A DNA stretch of 64,000 nt from Cellulophaga sp. HaHaR_3_176 (GTDB lineage Bacteria > Bacteroidota > Bacteroidia > Flavobacteriales > Flavobacteriaceae): positions 2,878,001-2,942,000 of the forward strand of contig NZ_CP058990.1 in NCBI RefSeq assembly GCF_019021925.1, read 5' to 3'. Each line of letters opens with the position of its first letter. Positions within the stretch are counted from its first letter, which is position 1. Position numbers and translations under genes: made by a program. Under the pieces are notes generated by a model. That model saw only the letters and a program-made list of their open reading frames with translations, did no database searches and was not told the DNA's origin. Positions 19,416 through 29,630 of the stretch are shown here, in pieces.

Positions 19416-19973
19416 TTTCTTCTTTAATAGAATAAACACTCAATGCATATCAAGTTTATATTCTTGAATATTTTACATGAAAATTTATAGCTTTTTTCTT
19501 ACATATCGCTTATGTGGACACACTTCATCGACAAAATGAACCTTACATCTATGCTATCAAATAAATACCAAATCAAAGTGCATATGCATATCTTAAATTG
19601 TTAAGCCACCAAATAGAATAAACTCATCAAGACCCTCTTTTAATTATCAACTTCACAAATCTTAACAAAGTTCTAACATAAACTTTGTACTATCAATATC
19701 CCCTGTTTAATTTTACCGCTAAATAATTTTTAGGCTTATGTGGAAAACCACATAACAGCATCAATTTACTCAACTAACTTTGATGATTCTAAAATAAATT
19801 TTAACCCGTGACCCGAATATGTGGTTTACGGCGCGGAGCGCTAAAAGAGACTCAATTTTCTAGCAAAAAAACCCTCCTAACTTAAAAAATAATTCCATAA
19901 AATTTAATCTTCGAATGTTCACTATACTCTAATTAGTGTCATTCGATCTAATAACCTCTAATACAATCAATAT
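19416..19973 (+). promoter_or_regulatory. Long untranslated leader between upxY and gmd, probable UpxY target
   Basis: This gap of 558 bases has no gene. An 11-base direct repeat GCTTATGTGGA occurs at 19508-19518 and 19734-19744, and the core TATGTGG recurs at 19818-19824. The second copy forms a perfect 8-base inverted repeat, TTATGTGG-aaaa-CCACATAA (19736-19755). A short GC-rich patch, GGCGCGGAGCGC, follows at about 19831. In Bacteroides the UpxY target lies in the 5' leader of its operon, so these elements are candidate recognition or pause sites. This is inference. Confidence 0.5.
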
Positions 19974-21086
19974 ATGAAAGTAGCATTTATCACAGGAGTA
20001 ACCGGACAAGATGGCGCTTACTTGAGTGAGTTCTTATTAAAAAAAGGATACCAAGTACATGGTTTAAAAAGAAGAGCTTCTTTGTTCAACACTGATAGAA
20101 TCGATCATTTATACCAAGATCCTCATGTAGAAAATCGTAATTTTATATTACACTACGGAGACATGACCGATAGTACTAACCTAATTCGTTTAATTCAAGA
20201 AATTCAACCAGACGAAATATATAATCTTGCAGCAATGAGTCACGTACAAGTGTCTTTTGAGGTGCCAGAATATACAGGTAATGCAGATGGTTTAGGTACA
20301 TTACGAATTTTAGATGCTGTTCGTTTATTAGGTTTAGAGAAAAAAACACGTATCTACCAAGCTTCTACCTCTGAGTTGTACGGTAAAGTACAAGAAGTTC
20401 CTCAATCAGAAACAACACCTTTCTACCCACGTAGCCCATATGCAGTTGCAAAAATGTATGCTTATTGGATTACCGTAAACTATAGAGAAGCTTACGGCAT
20501 GTATGCTTGTAATGGTATTTTATTTAACCATGAATCACCAATTAGAGGTGAAACTTTCGTTACTAGAAAAATTACACGTGCCGCTTCAAGAATTTCTCTT
20601 GGGTTACAAGATAAAATCTACTTAGGAAATTTAGATGCAAAAAGAGACTGGGGTCACGCGAAAGATTATGTTCGTATGATGTGGATGATTCTACAAGCTG
20701 ATGAAGCTGAGGATTGGGTTATTGCTACCGGAAAAACTACTCCTGTTAGAGAGTTTGTACGTATGGCATTTGCAGAAGTTGGTATTGAATTAGAATTCAA
20801 AGGCGAAGGTGTTGAAGAAAAAGGATATGTAAAAGCTTGTTCTAACCCAGAGTTCCAAATTGAAATAGGTAAAGAAATTTTAGCCGTAGATCCTAAATAT
20901 TTTAGACCAACGGAAGTAGATTTATTAATTGGTGATGCTACAAAAGCAAATACAAAATTAGGTTGGATTCCTGAATATGACTTGCAAGATTTGGTGAAAG
21001 ATATGATGAAGCATGATGTGAAGTTGATGCAGAAAGATCAGCATTTAAAGGAAGGTGGTTACGACACTTTTAATTACTTCGAGTAA
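19974..21086 (+). CDS. gmd: GDP-mannose 4,6-dehydratase
   Basis: This 370-residue short-chain dehydrogenase converts GDP-D-mannose to GDP-4-keto-6-deoxy-D-mannose in the cytoplasm, the first step to GDP-L-fucose. The NAD(P)-binding motif [10 protein letters not shown] is at residues 7-16. Further Gmd signatures are L-K-R-R-A-S-x-F-N-T-D-R-I-D, the catalytic T/S-E with [25 protein letters not shown], and [11 protein letters not shown]. The length is normal for the family. The next gene, fcl, completes the pathway, so fucose or another GDP-6-deoxyhexose is probably a building block of this polysaccharide. Confidence 0.96.
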   Translation: MKVAFITGVTGQDGAYLSEFLLKKGYQVHGLKRRASLFNTDRIDHLYQDPHVENRNFILHYGDMTDSTNLIRLIQEIQPDEIYNLAAMSHVQVSFEVPEYTGNADGLGTLRILDAVRLLGLEKKTRIYQASTSELYGKVQEVPQSETTPFYPRSPYAVAKMYAYWITVNYREAYGMYACNGILFNHESPIRGETFVTRKITRAASRISLGLQDKIYLGNLDAKRDWGHAKDYVRMMWMILQADEAEDWVIATGKTTPVREFVRMAFAEVGIELEFKGEGVEEKGYVKACSNPEFQIEIGKEILAVDPKYFRPTEVDLLIGDATKANTKLGWIPEYDLQDLVKDMMKHDVKLMQKDQHLKEGGYDTFNYFE

Positions 21087-21106
21087 ATCTAATTTCAATT
21101 CAAAAT

Positions 21107-21149
21107 ATAGCACCAATATTCTTTACTAAAGTTTAGGTATTGGTGCCTA
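21107..21149 (+). other. Hairpin between gmd and fcl
   Basis: The perfect 9-base arms GCACCAATA (21110-21118) and TATTGGTGC (21138-21146) are separated by 19 bases; a flanking ATAG/CTAT extends the stem with one bulge. No T-run follows, so it may be a pause, processing or weak stop site within the operon. Confidence 0.55.
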
Positions 21150-21185
21150 TTCACAAAGATTCAATCCTATTTTTAACGAGTACAC

Positions 21186-22268
21186 ATGGAAAAAAACGCG
21201 AAAATATACATAGCTGGTCATAGAGGTTTAGTGGGTAGTGCCATTTTAAAAAATTTAGATACTAGAGGGTATACTAATTTTATCACTCGTACCCATAAAG
21301 AATTAGATCTTACGGATAGCAATGCCGTAGCAGCTTTTTTTGCCAAAGAAAAACCAGAATATGTGTTTTTAGCAGCAGCTAAAGTAGGTGGTATTGTTGC
21401 CAATAATACATACAGAGCTGATTTCATCCATGCAAACTTAATGATTCAAAATAATGTGATTCACCAAAGCTATGTTCATGGTGTAAAAAAAATGATGTTT
21501 TTAGGAAGCACATGTATCTACCCAAAAAACTGTCCTCAACCCATGAAAGAGGATTATCTTTTAACAGACACATTAGAGTATACTAATGAACCATATGCAA
21601 TTGCTAAAATTGCTGGTATTAAAATGTGCGAGAGTTACAACTTGCAATACGGTACTAATTTTATTTCAGTTATGCCCACCAACCTCTACGGGCCTAATGA
21701 TAATTTTGATTTAGAAAAATCACACGTATTACCTGCTTTAATTCGTAAAATGCATTTGGGTAAGGCTTTAGAAAATCGAGATTGGGATACCCTCAGAAAA
21801 GATTTAAACAAACTCCCTATTGAAGGCTTTAATGGCGTATCAATGGATGAAGACATCTATTCTATTTTAGACAAATATGGTATTCAAAAAAAGGGAGATA
21901 CGATACACTTAGAAATTTGGGGTTCAGGGAAACCGATGCGTGAATTTTTATGGAGTGAAGATATGGCTGATGCTTCCGTATTTTTAATGGAAGAACGTGA
22001 TTTTACAGACTGTTATAGCTCTAAAACTAGTGAAATTAGAAATACACATATTAATATAGGTACAGGGGTCGATATTTCAATTGAAGAGCTAGCTAAACTA
22101 ATTAAAAAAACAGTTGGCTTTAAGGGTAAACTATACTTTAATTCAAGTAAACCTGATGGCACAATGAAAAAATTAACCGATCCGTCTAAACTACACGGCT
22201 TAGGTTGGAAACACAAAATAGAATTGAAAGAAGGCGTTCGTAAAATGTACGAATGGTACAAAGCCTAA
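21186..22268 (+). CDS. fcl: GDP-L-fucose synthase
   Basis: This 360-residue NADPH-dependent epimerase/reductase turns GDP-4-keto-6-deoxymannose into GDP-L-fucose. Motifs are [10 protein letters not shown] near residues 11-20, the fcl-specific [17 protein letters not shown], and the catalytic Y-A-I-A-K. It is longer than the E. coli enzyme (about 320) because of an insertion after [11 protein letters not shown] at about residues 195-235, a form common in Bacteroidota. It lies 99 bases after gmd. Confidence 0.95.
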   Translation: MEKNAKIYIAGHRGLVGSAILKNLDTRGYTNFITRTHKELDLTDSNAVAAFFAKEKPEYVFLAAAKVGGIVANNTYRADFIHANLMIQNNVIHQSYVHGVKKMMFLGSTCIYPKNCPQPMKEDYLLTDTLEYTNEPYAIAKIAGIKMCESYNLQYGTNFISVMPTNLYGPNDNFDLEKSHVLPALIRKMHLGKALENRDWDTLRKDLNKLPIEGFNGVSMDEDIYSILDKYGIQKKGDTIHLEIWGSGKPMREFLWSEDMADASVFLMEERDFTDCYSSKTSEIRNTHINIGTGVDISIEELAKLIKKTVGFKGKLYFNSSKPDGTMKKLTDPSKLHGLGWKHKIELKEGVRKMYEWYKA

Positions 22269-22319
22269 TCGGGCTTTTACAACACACCAATATTTAAAAG
22301 AGAACATAATTAATGTATT

Positions 22320-22352
22320 AAAAAACAGAACCTATCCTATTTCCTGTTTTTT
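22320..22352 (+). terminator. Terminator-like hairpin inside the polysaccharide operon
   Basis: The arms AAAAAACAG (22320-22328) and CTGTTTTTT (22344-22352) enclose a 15-base loop and end in six T. It has the layout of an intrinsic terminator yet sits 52 bases after fcl, with all downstream genes in the same direction. It may act as a partial terminator that an antiterminator overrides. Confidence 0.5.
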
Positions 22353-22367
22353 AAAATTTGATTACAA

Positions 22368-22393
22368 CAATTCAAATAAAGCTATTTGAATTG
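22368..22393 (+). other. Strong 11-base-pair hairpin upstream of the sugar transferase gene
   Basis: CAATTCAAATA (22368-22378), loop AAGC, TATTTGAATTG (22383-22393) form a perfect 11-base stem with a tetraloop, 36 bases before the next start codon. There is no T-run. It could be a regulatory RNA structure or a palindromic protein-binding site. Confidence 0.6.
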
Positions 22394-22428
22394 CTATTAT
22401 TAAGCTTCTATTTTCAGAAAAGATAAAA

Positions 22429-23778
22429 ATGAAAAAGTCATATTTCGTTATCCCATTATCGTTCATATTTCATATAATTACTATTAATGTAATTCTGTAT
22501 TTATTAATTCCAGAAACCTACAGAATAGGGTATAGCATTTTATACTATAACATTACGTGGCTTATAGTCACTTATGCTATAGATTTTTACCCTACGGCAC
22601 GCAGAGAAAGTTTTACGACCAATGTTCGTAATTTCTTTATGCTCTTTCTCATCTATGGCTTAGTTTTCTTTACCTCTTTCACCTTTTTAGGAGAACACAG
22701 ATATAGGCCGACCTATCTTGTATCGGTATATTGCCTTATTTGCCTAATGCTTACTTTGTTTCGCTTATTATTTTATTGGGCTAGAAATTTATACCGAACA
22801 AAAGGACTTAGTAAACAAGTAAGAGTAGTCGTTATCGGTCGTGATAAAAATTTAAAAAAGCTACGCCGCATTTTTGACACTAAAAATTATGGATACCAAT
22901 ACATGGGGTATTTTGATAATTCTGATTCTAGTAGCCCAACCTATTTAGGATCCATCGAAAAATCATACGCATACATTTTCGAGAACAATGTAGAAGAAGT
23001 GTATTGTATGGCATCAAGACTATCAAAAGGTGAAATTCAAGAATTAATGCGAATTGCTGATAATAGCCTGAAAAAAATTAAAATTGTTCCTGATAATAAA
23101 GAATTATTTTCGAGAGCAATGTCTATTGAATTATATGGCGAAGTTCCGATCTTAAACTTAAGAGCTTCTCCTTTAGAGTTAGAGTATGCCAACGTCGTTA
23201 AACGTCTTTTCGATATTGTATTTTCAAGTTTGGTGATCCTTTTTGTTCTTTCTTGGTTAATACCTCTAGTTTGGATTTGTATGAAAATTGATTCAAAAGG
23301 ACCTTTATTCTTTAAACAAAGTCGCCATGGTGTTAACCGAAAAAGCTTTGGCTGTTACAAGTTCAGATCCATGACGGAAAGTAAAACCAGTGATACTCAA
23401 ATGGCTACAAAAAACGATATGCGTATTACTAAACTTGGTCGAATTTTAAGAAAAACAAGTATTGATGAGTTACCACAATTCTTCAATGTGCTAAAAGGTG
23501 AAATGAGTGTTGTTGGACCTAGACCACATATGAGGTTGCATACAGAGCAATACGAAAAATCGGTAGACAAATACTTAGTTCGTCATTTTCTAAAACCGGG
23601 CATTACTGGCCTTGCACAAATAAAAGGATACCGAGGTGAAATATTAGAGCAATCTGATATCGTAAACCGTGTTCGTTATGATATTTTTTATATGGAAAAA
23701 TGGTCTATTCAGTTAGATTTTTCTATTATTTATTACACCGTAGTCAATGCCATTCGTGGTGAAGAAAGAGCCTATTAA
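22429..23778 (+). CDS. Initiating sugar-phosphate transferase (WcaJ/UpxZ-partner type, bacterial sugar transferase)
   Basis: This 449-residue membrane protein transfers a sugar-1-phosphate to undecaprenyl phosphate, starting repeat-unit synthesis. The N-terminal half has about four hydrophobic segments and a CoA-binding-like domain (V-V-V-I-G-R-D-K-N, about residue 140). The C-terminal catalytic domain, from about residue 262, begins with K-R-L-F-D-I-V-F-S-S. It carries F-K-Q-S-R-x-G, F-x-C-Y-K-F-R-S-M, D-E-L-P-Q-F-F-N-V-L-K-G-E-M-S-V-V-G-P-R-P-H and G-I-T-G-L-A-Q-I-K-G-Y-R-G. Length and order match polyprenyl-phosphate hexose-1-phosphate transferases. The sugar cannot be told from sequence. 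Confidence 0.92.
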   Translation: MKKSYFVIPLSFIFHIITINVILYLLIPETYRIGYSILYYNITWLIVTYAIDFYPTARRESFTTNVRNFFMLFLIYGLVFFTSFTFLGEHRYRPTYLVSVYCLICLMLTLFRLLFYWARNLYRTKGLSKQVRVVVIGRDKNLKKLRRIFDTKNYGYQYMGYFDNSDSSSPTYLGSIEKSYAYIFENNVEEVYCMASRLSKGEIQELMRIADNSLKKIKIVPDNKELFSRAMSIELYGEVPILNLRASPLELEYANVVKRLFDIVFSSLVILFVLSWLIPLVWICMKIDSKGPLFFKQSRHGVNRKSFGCYKFRSMTESKTSDTQMATKNDMRITKLGRILRKTSIDELPQFFNVLKGEMSVVGPRPHMRLHTEQYEKSVDKYLVRHFLKPGITGLAQIKGYRGEILEQSDIVNRVRYDIFYMEKWSIQLDFSIIYYTVVNAIRGEERAY

Positions 23779-23926
23779 TAGTTTACAAATCAATTAAGGC
23801 TTTTGAGTATTCGAAAAATAACTAAATTCGAGCCCTGATACTTACTTACAGTACCCTTTCAAACAAATACGCATACAACAAAAAGTTACAAACTAGCATT
23901 TAAATAACATTCTCACTTTTAAGATA

Positions 23927-26227
23927 ATGAAAGAAGTAAATCAAGAATTAAATTCATTCGAGCAAAATGACATTCGCTCAATCATTGGCAAATATTTAAA
24001 ATTCTGGCCCCTATTCGCAATAAGTTTACTAATTGGTTTAACTATAATATTTCTTTATATGAGGTATTATGCTGAAAAAGAATATGAAGTACGCGGCACT
24101 ATTTTATTGAAAAATGTAGAGGCAGGTCAAGGTTTTGGTGGCTTAAGCGATTTCACAAATATGGGCTTGGTAAAAAACACCCATAGTTTAGAAGATGAAA
24201 TAGGCATTCTAACTTCTATCGGTATTATGGAAGAAGTGATTTCTAAAAACAATTTCAATATCACCTTTTATATCGATGGCAGTATTCGTGATGTTGAAGT
24301 GTACGGAGAAAATGTGCCTATTAATATTACTGTAGATGAGACTGCTGAAAACATTATTTATAATTTACCAGTTACTATCAAATTTATTAATGACACAACT
24401 TACGAACTTACCGCGCTTATTCAAGAAAAGGAAGTAAAATCGACACACACCTTTGGCGAAGTTGTTACAGCGCCTTATGGTACCTTTACAATTGCCACAA
24501 AAGGACAAGCTCCTGTTTTTAAAAACTCAAAAAACATGTACTTTAAAATAGGAAATAAAGATGATGTTGTTTCTAGCTTTAGAGGCAAGTTAAGTGTAAT
24601 GCCTGCTAATAAAACAGGTAGCTCTCTAAACTTAAGCTTTATTGCTAATGATAAAGTTAAGGGAGAAGAAATTCTTTCAAAAATTGTTGAAACCTATATC
24701 GAAAAAACTATTAAATACGAAAATGAATTAGCAGAGAATACGATTAAAATGATTGATGATCGTTTAAAGCTTTTATCTGGTGAAATAGAAGATGTTGAAA
24801 AAACTGTGGTAGATTTTAAAACGCAGAATACAGTAACAGATATTGCTAGCAATGCAAATACTTATGTTCAACAATCTAACGATTATAAAAACAGAGTAGC
24901 TGAGTATCAAACTCAAATTAACATGTTAGAAGGGGTTGAGTTTTCTCTTGAAAATGGTAATAGCCAATCAGCCATTGGTGGTACTAGTGTTAATGATCCT
25001 ACCGTAAACAGTTTAATAGTTCAATACAATCAAGCTTTAGCTGAAAAACAAAGATTATCACAATCAGCTTCAAGCTCTAACCCATTGGTTGAAAATTTAG
25101 ATAAAAATCTTAATGTTCTTCGTCAATCAATAGTCCAAAATATTCGTAACGTAAAAAGTGGATACTCTATCGCACGTGGTAACTTAATGGCAAATGCAAA
25201 CAGGTATGACTATCAAATTGCAAAAGTTCCTGGCATGGAAAAGAAACTATTAGATATTAGTCGTGATAAAAGCACAAAAGAAGGTTTATACCTTTATTTA
25301 TTACAAAAAAGAGAAGAAGAGGTATTGTCACTAGCAGCTCCAGTTTCTTCAACACGAATTGTAAGCTACCCTAAAGCTGGAAAATTTCCTATCAGCCCTA
25401 ATAAAAAATTACTTTACTTCTCTGGCTTACTTTTAGGACTACTTATTCCGGTTTCATTACTGTATGTAAAAGATGTGCTGAATAATAAAATTACGAGTGT
25501 AGAAGAATTGACACAAAATTTATCAGCACCTTTTTTAGGTGAAATTGCTAAAAGTAAAAACAATACAATTGTTGTTACTGAAGATAGAAGCTCATCTCCT
25601 GAGTCTGAATTGTTCCGATTATTGCTTTTCAATTTAGATTATTTAAAGAAAACTGAAAAAAACCAAACCATATTGGTTACCTCAACTGAAAAAGGAGAAG
25701 GTAAAACCTTTATTGCTTCTAATTTAGCATTAACCTATGCTTCTAATGGTGAAAAAGTAGTGGTTTTAACTTTCGATTTACGTGAACCTAAATTAATGGA
25801 AAATTTCAATCTTCCTAACTCACCTGGTATAACCGATTTTATTGTAAAAAAAGGACTTCCTGTTGATCAAATCATTCAAAAACACCCAAGTATTGACGAT
25901 TTTTATTTAGTAGGTTCAGGTAGTACTATGAATCAAGTAGGACGTTTAATGGTGAGTAATAGAATAGGCATATTAATGGACACCTTAAAACAAGAATATG
26001 ACCGTATTATTATTGATACAGCCCCTATTGGTCTTATCTCTGATGCTTTTGCTCTAAATAATTATATTGATAGCAGCATTTATGTAGTTCGGAAGGATAA
26101 AACTAAAAAACAAGCTGTAAAAACTATCAATGCAATTTATGAAAACGACCGTCTAAAAAATACAATGGTAGTATTTAATGATACAAAAGCAGCTGCTTCT
26201 TACGGGTATGGCTCTATAAAAGGCTAA
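23927..26227 (+). CDS. Wzc-type polysaccharide co-polymerase with tyrosine autokinase domain
   Basis: This is a 766-residue inner-membrane protein. A first membrane segment is at about residues 28-50 (F-W-P-L-F-A-I-S-L-L-I-G-L). It is followed by a Wzz domain and a long coiled-coil-rich periplasmic part, with a second membrane segment at about 487-508. The cytoplasmic BY-kinase domain has Walker A S-T-E-K-G-E-G-K-T-F (about 585-595), Walker A' V-V-V-L-T-F-D-L-R-E-P and Walker B R-I-I-I-D-T-A-P. It controls chain length and export of the polymer. The C-terminal tail is short, with only two tyrosines (Y-G-Y-G), fewer than the usual Tyr cluster. No wza or phosphatase gene is adjacent. Confidence 0.92.
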   Translation: MKEVNQELNSFEQNDIRSIIGKYLKFWPLFAISLLIGLTIIFLYMRYYAEKEYEVRGTILLKNVEAGQGFGGLSDFTNMGLVKNTHSLEDEIGILTSIGIMEEVISKNNFNITFYIDGSIRDVEVYGENVPINITVDETAENIIYNLPVTIKFINDTTYELTALIQEKEVKSTHTFGEVVTAPYGTFTIATKGQAPVFKNSKNMYFKIGNKDDVVSSFRGKLSVMPANKTGSSLNLSFIANDKVKGEEILSKIVETYIEKTIKYENELAENTIKMIDDRLKLLSGEIEDVEKTVVDFKTQNTVTDIASNANTYVQQSNDYKNRVAEYQTQINMLEGVEFSLENGNSQSAIGGTSVNDPTVNSLIVQYNQALAEKQRLSQSASSSNPLVENLDKNLNVLRQSIVQNIRNVKSGYSIARGNLMANANRYDYQIAKVPGMEKKLLDISRDKSTKEGLYLYLLQKREEEVLSLAAPVSSTRIVSYPKAGKFPISPNKKLLYFSGLLLGLLIPVSLLYVKDVLNNKITSVEELTQNLSAPFLGEIAKSKNNTIVVTEDRSSSPESELFRLLLFNLDYLKKTEKNQTILVTSTEKGEGKTFIASNLALTYASNGEKVVVLTFDLREPKLMENFNLPNSPGITDFIVKKGLPVDQIIQKHPSIDDFYLVGSGSTMNQVGRLMVSNRIGILMDTLKQEYDRIIIDTAPIGLISDAFALNNYIDSSIYVVRKDKTKKQAVKTINAIYENDRLKNTMVVFNDTKAAASYGYGSIKG

Positions 26228-26272
26228 TTAATTATTAATCAATATAAATACTTAAACGGTTTTTAAAGCACT

Positions 26273-27640
26273 ATGTCCTTAAAAAAAAGATTAGTCAATA
26301 ATGGCTTAGCATCTATACTTCAAAAAGGTGTTCGGGTTCTAGAACAGTTGTTCCTAGTACCCTTTTTCATCTCTGCTTGGGGTGCTGCCTATTATGGGGA
26401 GTGGTTAACATTAACCATTATCCCTAGTGTCATTGCTTTTTCAGATTTAGGTTTTGGTACAGCTGCAGCCAATAGTTTTGTATTAAGCTATGCCTCAGGG
26501 GATAAACAAAAAGCTGCTGATATAAGCAAAACAGGTATGCACATCATCAGTCTTATGGTACTTGCAGCCATGGGTATAAGCGTATTAGCTATTTTTATCT
26601 TAAACTATTTTCATGTATTCGAAAAATCATTAATTGATAGTCAAGATGCCATTACAGCGGTATCAATTTTAATATTAGCTCGCCTTTTAAACTTTTACAA
26701 TCAATTAATTGAATCATATTACAGAGCTGCCCAAAAGGCTGCATTAAGCATCAATTTATTAACCGTAAAAGCAGCATCTAACCTTATTGGTGGTTTATTA
26801 GTTTTACTTCTCGGTTATGGTGTTATAGAATTTGCCCTTTCTCAGTTAATCGTTATTATTCTTTTTAATATTTTTTACTGGTTAAAAGGTAAACAAGTTT
26901 TAAACTTATTTAGTGAATATAAAGGAAATAAAGATAAAATCATATTAAAGAATATTACGAAAAAAGGTTTAGGTTATTTATTATTTCCTGCATGGCAAGC
27001 TATTTATTTTCAAGGCACAACGTTCGTTGTTCGTATCATTCTAGGGCCTGAAGCTGTTGCTGTTTTCAATACAGTTAGAACTTTAAGCAGATCTGTGAAT
27101 CAATTGCTAAATATTGTAAGTTCAAGTGTTTTTCCAGAATTACAGTATGAAATTGGACAAGGAAACACAGAAAAAGCTCAAAAAATCTATCGCTTTTCTA
27201 TCGTTTCATCCTTTATAATTGCTTTTCTTGGTGTTATTTTCCTTGCTTTTTTTGGCCTATGGTTTTACGAAATATGGACTAAAAATGAATTAATTGTACC
27301 TCCATTAATGTGGTATATATTTGTGATAAGCATTTTATTCAATGCCTTTTGGTGGTCATCAGAACCAGTTTTTAGAGCTAAAAACGAACCATATAAATTT
27401 GCTCTTACAGGTGTTTTTTCGGCCATAATATCAGTAGTCTTAACATATGTTTTATCAAAGTTTTTAGGTTTAACAGGTGTCGCCCTTGGTGCTTTATCGT
27501 TGGATGTCTTAATGGCTTTAATCATATTACCATTAAGTGCTAAAATGTTACAAATGAGTGTAACTGACATTTTTTCTAATGCATATAATGATATACATAA
27601 ATTATATCAGAATATTAAAACAAAATTTAAAACCTCATGA
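26273..27640 (+). CDS. Wzx-type polysaccharide flippase (MATE/MOP superfamily)
   Basis: This 455-residue protein has about 12 hydrophobic segments. It starts with the family's typical N-terminus (K-K-R-L-V-N-N-G-L-A-S-I-L-Q-K-G-V-R-V-L-E-Q), followed by F-F-I-S-A-W-G-A-A-Y-Y-G-E-W-L-T and an S-D-L-G-F-G-T-A-A-A loop. Wzx proteins move undecaprenyl-linked repeat units across the inner membrane. Its stop overlaps the next start by four bases (ATGA), so it is translationally coupled to the glycosyltransferase. Confidence 0.88.
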   Translation: MSLKKRLVNNGLASILQKGVRVLEQLFLVPFFISAWGAAYYGEWLTLTIIPSVIAFSDLGFGTAAANSFVLSYASGDKQKAADISKTGMHIISLMVLAAMGISVLAIFILNYFHVFEKSLIDSQDAITAVSILILARLLNFYNQLIESYYRAAQKAALSINLLTVKAASNLIGGLLVLLLGYGVIEFALSQLIVIILFNIFYWLKGKQVLNLFSEYKGNKDKIILKNITKKGLGYLLFPAWQAIYFQGTTFVVRIILGPEAVAVFNTVRTLSRSVNQLLNIVSSSVFPELQYEIGQGNTEKAQKIYRFSIVSSFIIAFLGVIFLAFFGLWFYEIWTKNELIVPPLMWYIFVISILFNAFWWSSEPVFRAKNEPYKFALTGVFSAIISVVLTYVLSKFLGLTGVALGALSLDVLMALIILPLSAKMLQMSVTDIFSNAYNDIHKLYQNIKTKFKTS

Positions 27641-28794
27641 AAGTTACCCAAATAACACCCGCTAGATTCCACCATTTCCACTTGGCTCGTCAAATGGAAA
27701 AACAGGGCCTTTTAGAAAAAATATATACTGGTTATCCTAGGTTCAAATTAAAAGATGAGCAAGGTATTCCTACAAATAAAATCTCAACATTTCCTTGGTT
27801 ACAAGCGCCATTTATGAAGAGAAGTTTACTTGGTTTAGATAAGTTAGAGAAACTGAACAAAGAATGGATATGGCAACGTGTTGAATTGCTAGATAAATTC
27901 GTTGCAAAAAAAATAGACAAGTCTGGTGTTTTGATTGCATTGTCTTCAAATGGTTTACATTCCGGAAAAAAAATGCAGTCTTTAGGAGGAAAATATATTT
28001 GTGATAGAGGTTCCTCTCATGTTGTTTTTCAAAACGATTTATTAACAGAAGAATATGAGCGTTGGGGTTTAAAATGGAAAGGTACTGATCCACGCATAAT
28101 CGAAAAAGAACAGCTAGAGTACGAACAAGCTGATTATATAACAATAGCTTCTGAATTTGTCAAAAATTCATTCATTGAAAAGGGAGTTCCTGAAAAAAAG
28201 CTCATTAAAATACCTTATGGTGCTCGCTTAGATCGTTTCAAAAAAACAGGAGAACCTAGTAAAGATAAATTTTCAGTACTTTGGGTAGGCCAAGTTAGTC
28301 TCCGAAAAGGTTTCATGTATGCATTAGAAGCTTTTAGATTATTGAAGCATCCAAATAAAGAATTTATCGTTATTGGACATGTTAGTCAAGAGATTAAAAC
28401 TTTAATAGAAAAAGCAAACCTTAACAATATTACTTTTAAAGGCAATGTTCCAAACGCTGACTTGTTAAATTACTATAGTTACTCTAGTGTTTTCATATTT
28501 CCCTCCATAGAAGATGGTTTTGGTATGGTAATGGCCGAGGCTTTAGCCTGTGGATGTCCCGTAATTGCTTCTAAAAACACAGGAGCATTTGATCTCATAG
28601 AGAACGAAAAAGAAGGCTTTATTGTGCCTATAAGAAACCCTAAATCAATACTAGATTGTTTTCAAAAACTCGTAGACACCCCTAATTTACGTGAAATAAT
28701 GAGTGAAAATGCATTGATAAAAGTTAGAACAATAGGTGGTTGGGATACTTACGGGAATAATTTCAAAAATTTTATTGATTCAATAATTCCTTAA
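27637..28794 (+). CDS. Glycosyltransferase, GT4 family
   Basis: This 385-residue protein has a GT-B fold. The C-terminal GT4 signature is E-D-G-F-G-M-V-M-A-E-A-L-A-C-G-C-P-V-I-A-S (about residues 287-307), preceded by L-W-V-G-Q-V-S-L-R-K-G and F-K-G-N-V-P. It should add one sugar to the lipid-linked repeat unit on the cytoplasmic side of the membrane. Donor and acceptor cannot be told. Confidence 0.9.
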   Translation: MKVTQITPARFHHFHLARQMEKQGLLEKIYTGYPRFKLKDEQGIPTNKISTFPWLQAPFMKRSLLGLDKLEKLNKEWIWQRVELLDKFVAKKIDKSGVLIALSSNGLHSGKKMQSLGGKYICDRGSSHVVFQNDLLTEEYERWGLKWKGTDPRIIEKEQLEYEQADYITIASEFVKNSFIEKGVPEKKLIKIPYGARLDRFKKTGEPSKDKFSVLWVGQVSLRKGFMYALEAFRLLKHPNKEFIVIGHVSQEIKTLIEKANLNNITFKGNVPNADLLNYYSYSSVFIFPSIEDGFGMVMAEALACGCPVIASKNTGAFDLIENEKEGFIVPIRNPKSILDCFQKLVDTPNLREIMSENALIKVRTIGGWDTYGNNFKNFIDSIIP

Positions 28795-28802
28795 AAAAAT
28801 AT

Positions 28803-29618
28803 ATGAGTTCAATTATTAATTTATTTGATAGAATCTTATTTAAATGGCAGTTTTCAAAGTTAAATATTATTAAAACAGTAATTTTTAATTTTAGAACGAT
28901 GCCATTTAAGACAGCTTTAAAGCTACCTGTATTATTATATGGTAAGGTAGACCTATACACTCTAAAAGGCAAAGTTGAATTCCAAGACTGCACCATCCGA
29001 AAAGGAATGGTGAAAATGGGAATGAATAAAGAATTTTTATCAACTGAAAAAGGAGCCTCTTTATTTGTACTCAGAGAAGAATCTAAATTAATATTTAAGG
29101 GGCCTTCTGAATTCAGTAGTAATTTTTTAGTACGAACAGGAAAAGGCGCTAAGTTGACTATCGGACAAGATACTTTCTTTGGCTCTACCGTTAAATTAGT
29201 ATGTATCTACCAAATAACTATTGGAGAAGGTTCGAGAATTGCTTTCGAATCGCAAGTAATTGATTCCGATTTTCATTACATCTATAACTTAGATAAACAA
29301 GAGGTAAAACCAAGAGAAAAAGCTATTACTATTGCTCCTTACAATTGGATTGGCAATAGAACGACGATTTCAAAAGGAGCAACAACAAATCCATATACAA
29401 TAGTAACTAGCTCATCTGTTCTTAATAAAAATTACACTAGGTTAGAAGATGAATATGTGGTGCTTGGTGGACAACCTGCTAAACAAATTACAAAAAACAT
29501 TAGAAGAATCTACCCACTTGATATTGAAGAAAAGTTAGTAGAACATTTTGAAAAAGAGGATCAAACTATGCCTTTAGAGCTTAAAAAAAACATAGAAAAA
29601 TCATTTCTTCAAGAATAA
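28803..29618 (+). CDS. Left-handed beta-helix (hexapeptide) acyltransferase
   Basis: This 271-residue protein has hexapeptide-type repeats at about residues 100-220 (L-T-I-G-Q-D-T-F-F-G, I-T-I-G-E-G-S, I-A-P-Y-N-W-I-G-N-R-T-T-I-S-K-G). It also has a D-S-D-F-H segment that matches the acetyltransferase active-site histidine in related WbbJ/WcaB-type enzymes. It probably O-acetylates a sugar of the repeat unit. It lies 8 bases after the preceding glycosyltransferase gene. Confidence 0.8.
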   Translation: MSSIINLFDRILFKWQFSKLNIIKTVIFNFRTMPFKTALKLPVLLYGKVDLYTLKGKVEFQDCTIRKGMVKMGMNKEFLSTEKGASLFVLREESKLIFKGPSEFSSNFLVRTGKGAKLTIGQDTFFGSTVKLVCIYQITIGEGSRIAFESQVIDSDFHYIYNLDKQEVKPREKAITIAPYNWIGNRTTISKGATTNPYTIVTSSSVLNKNYTRLEDEYVVLGGQPAKQITKNIRRIYPLDIEEKLVEHFEKEDQTMPLELKKNIEKSFLQE

Positions 29619-29630
29619 TACTAGTATATA

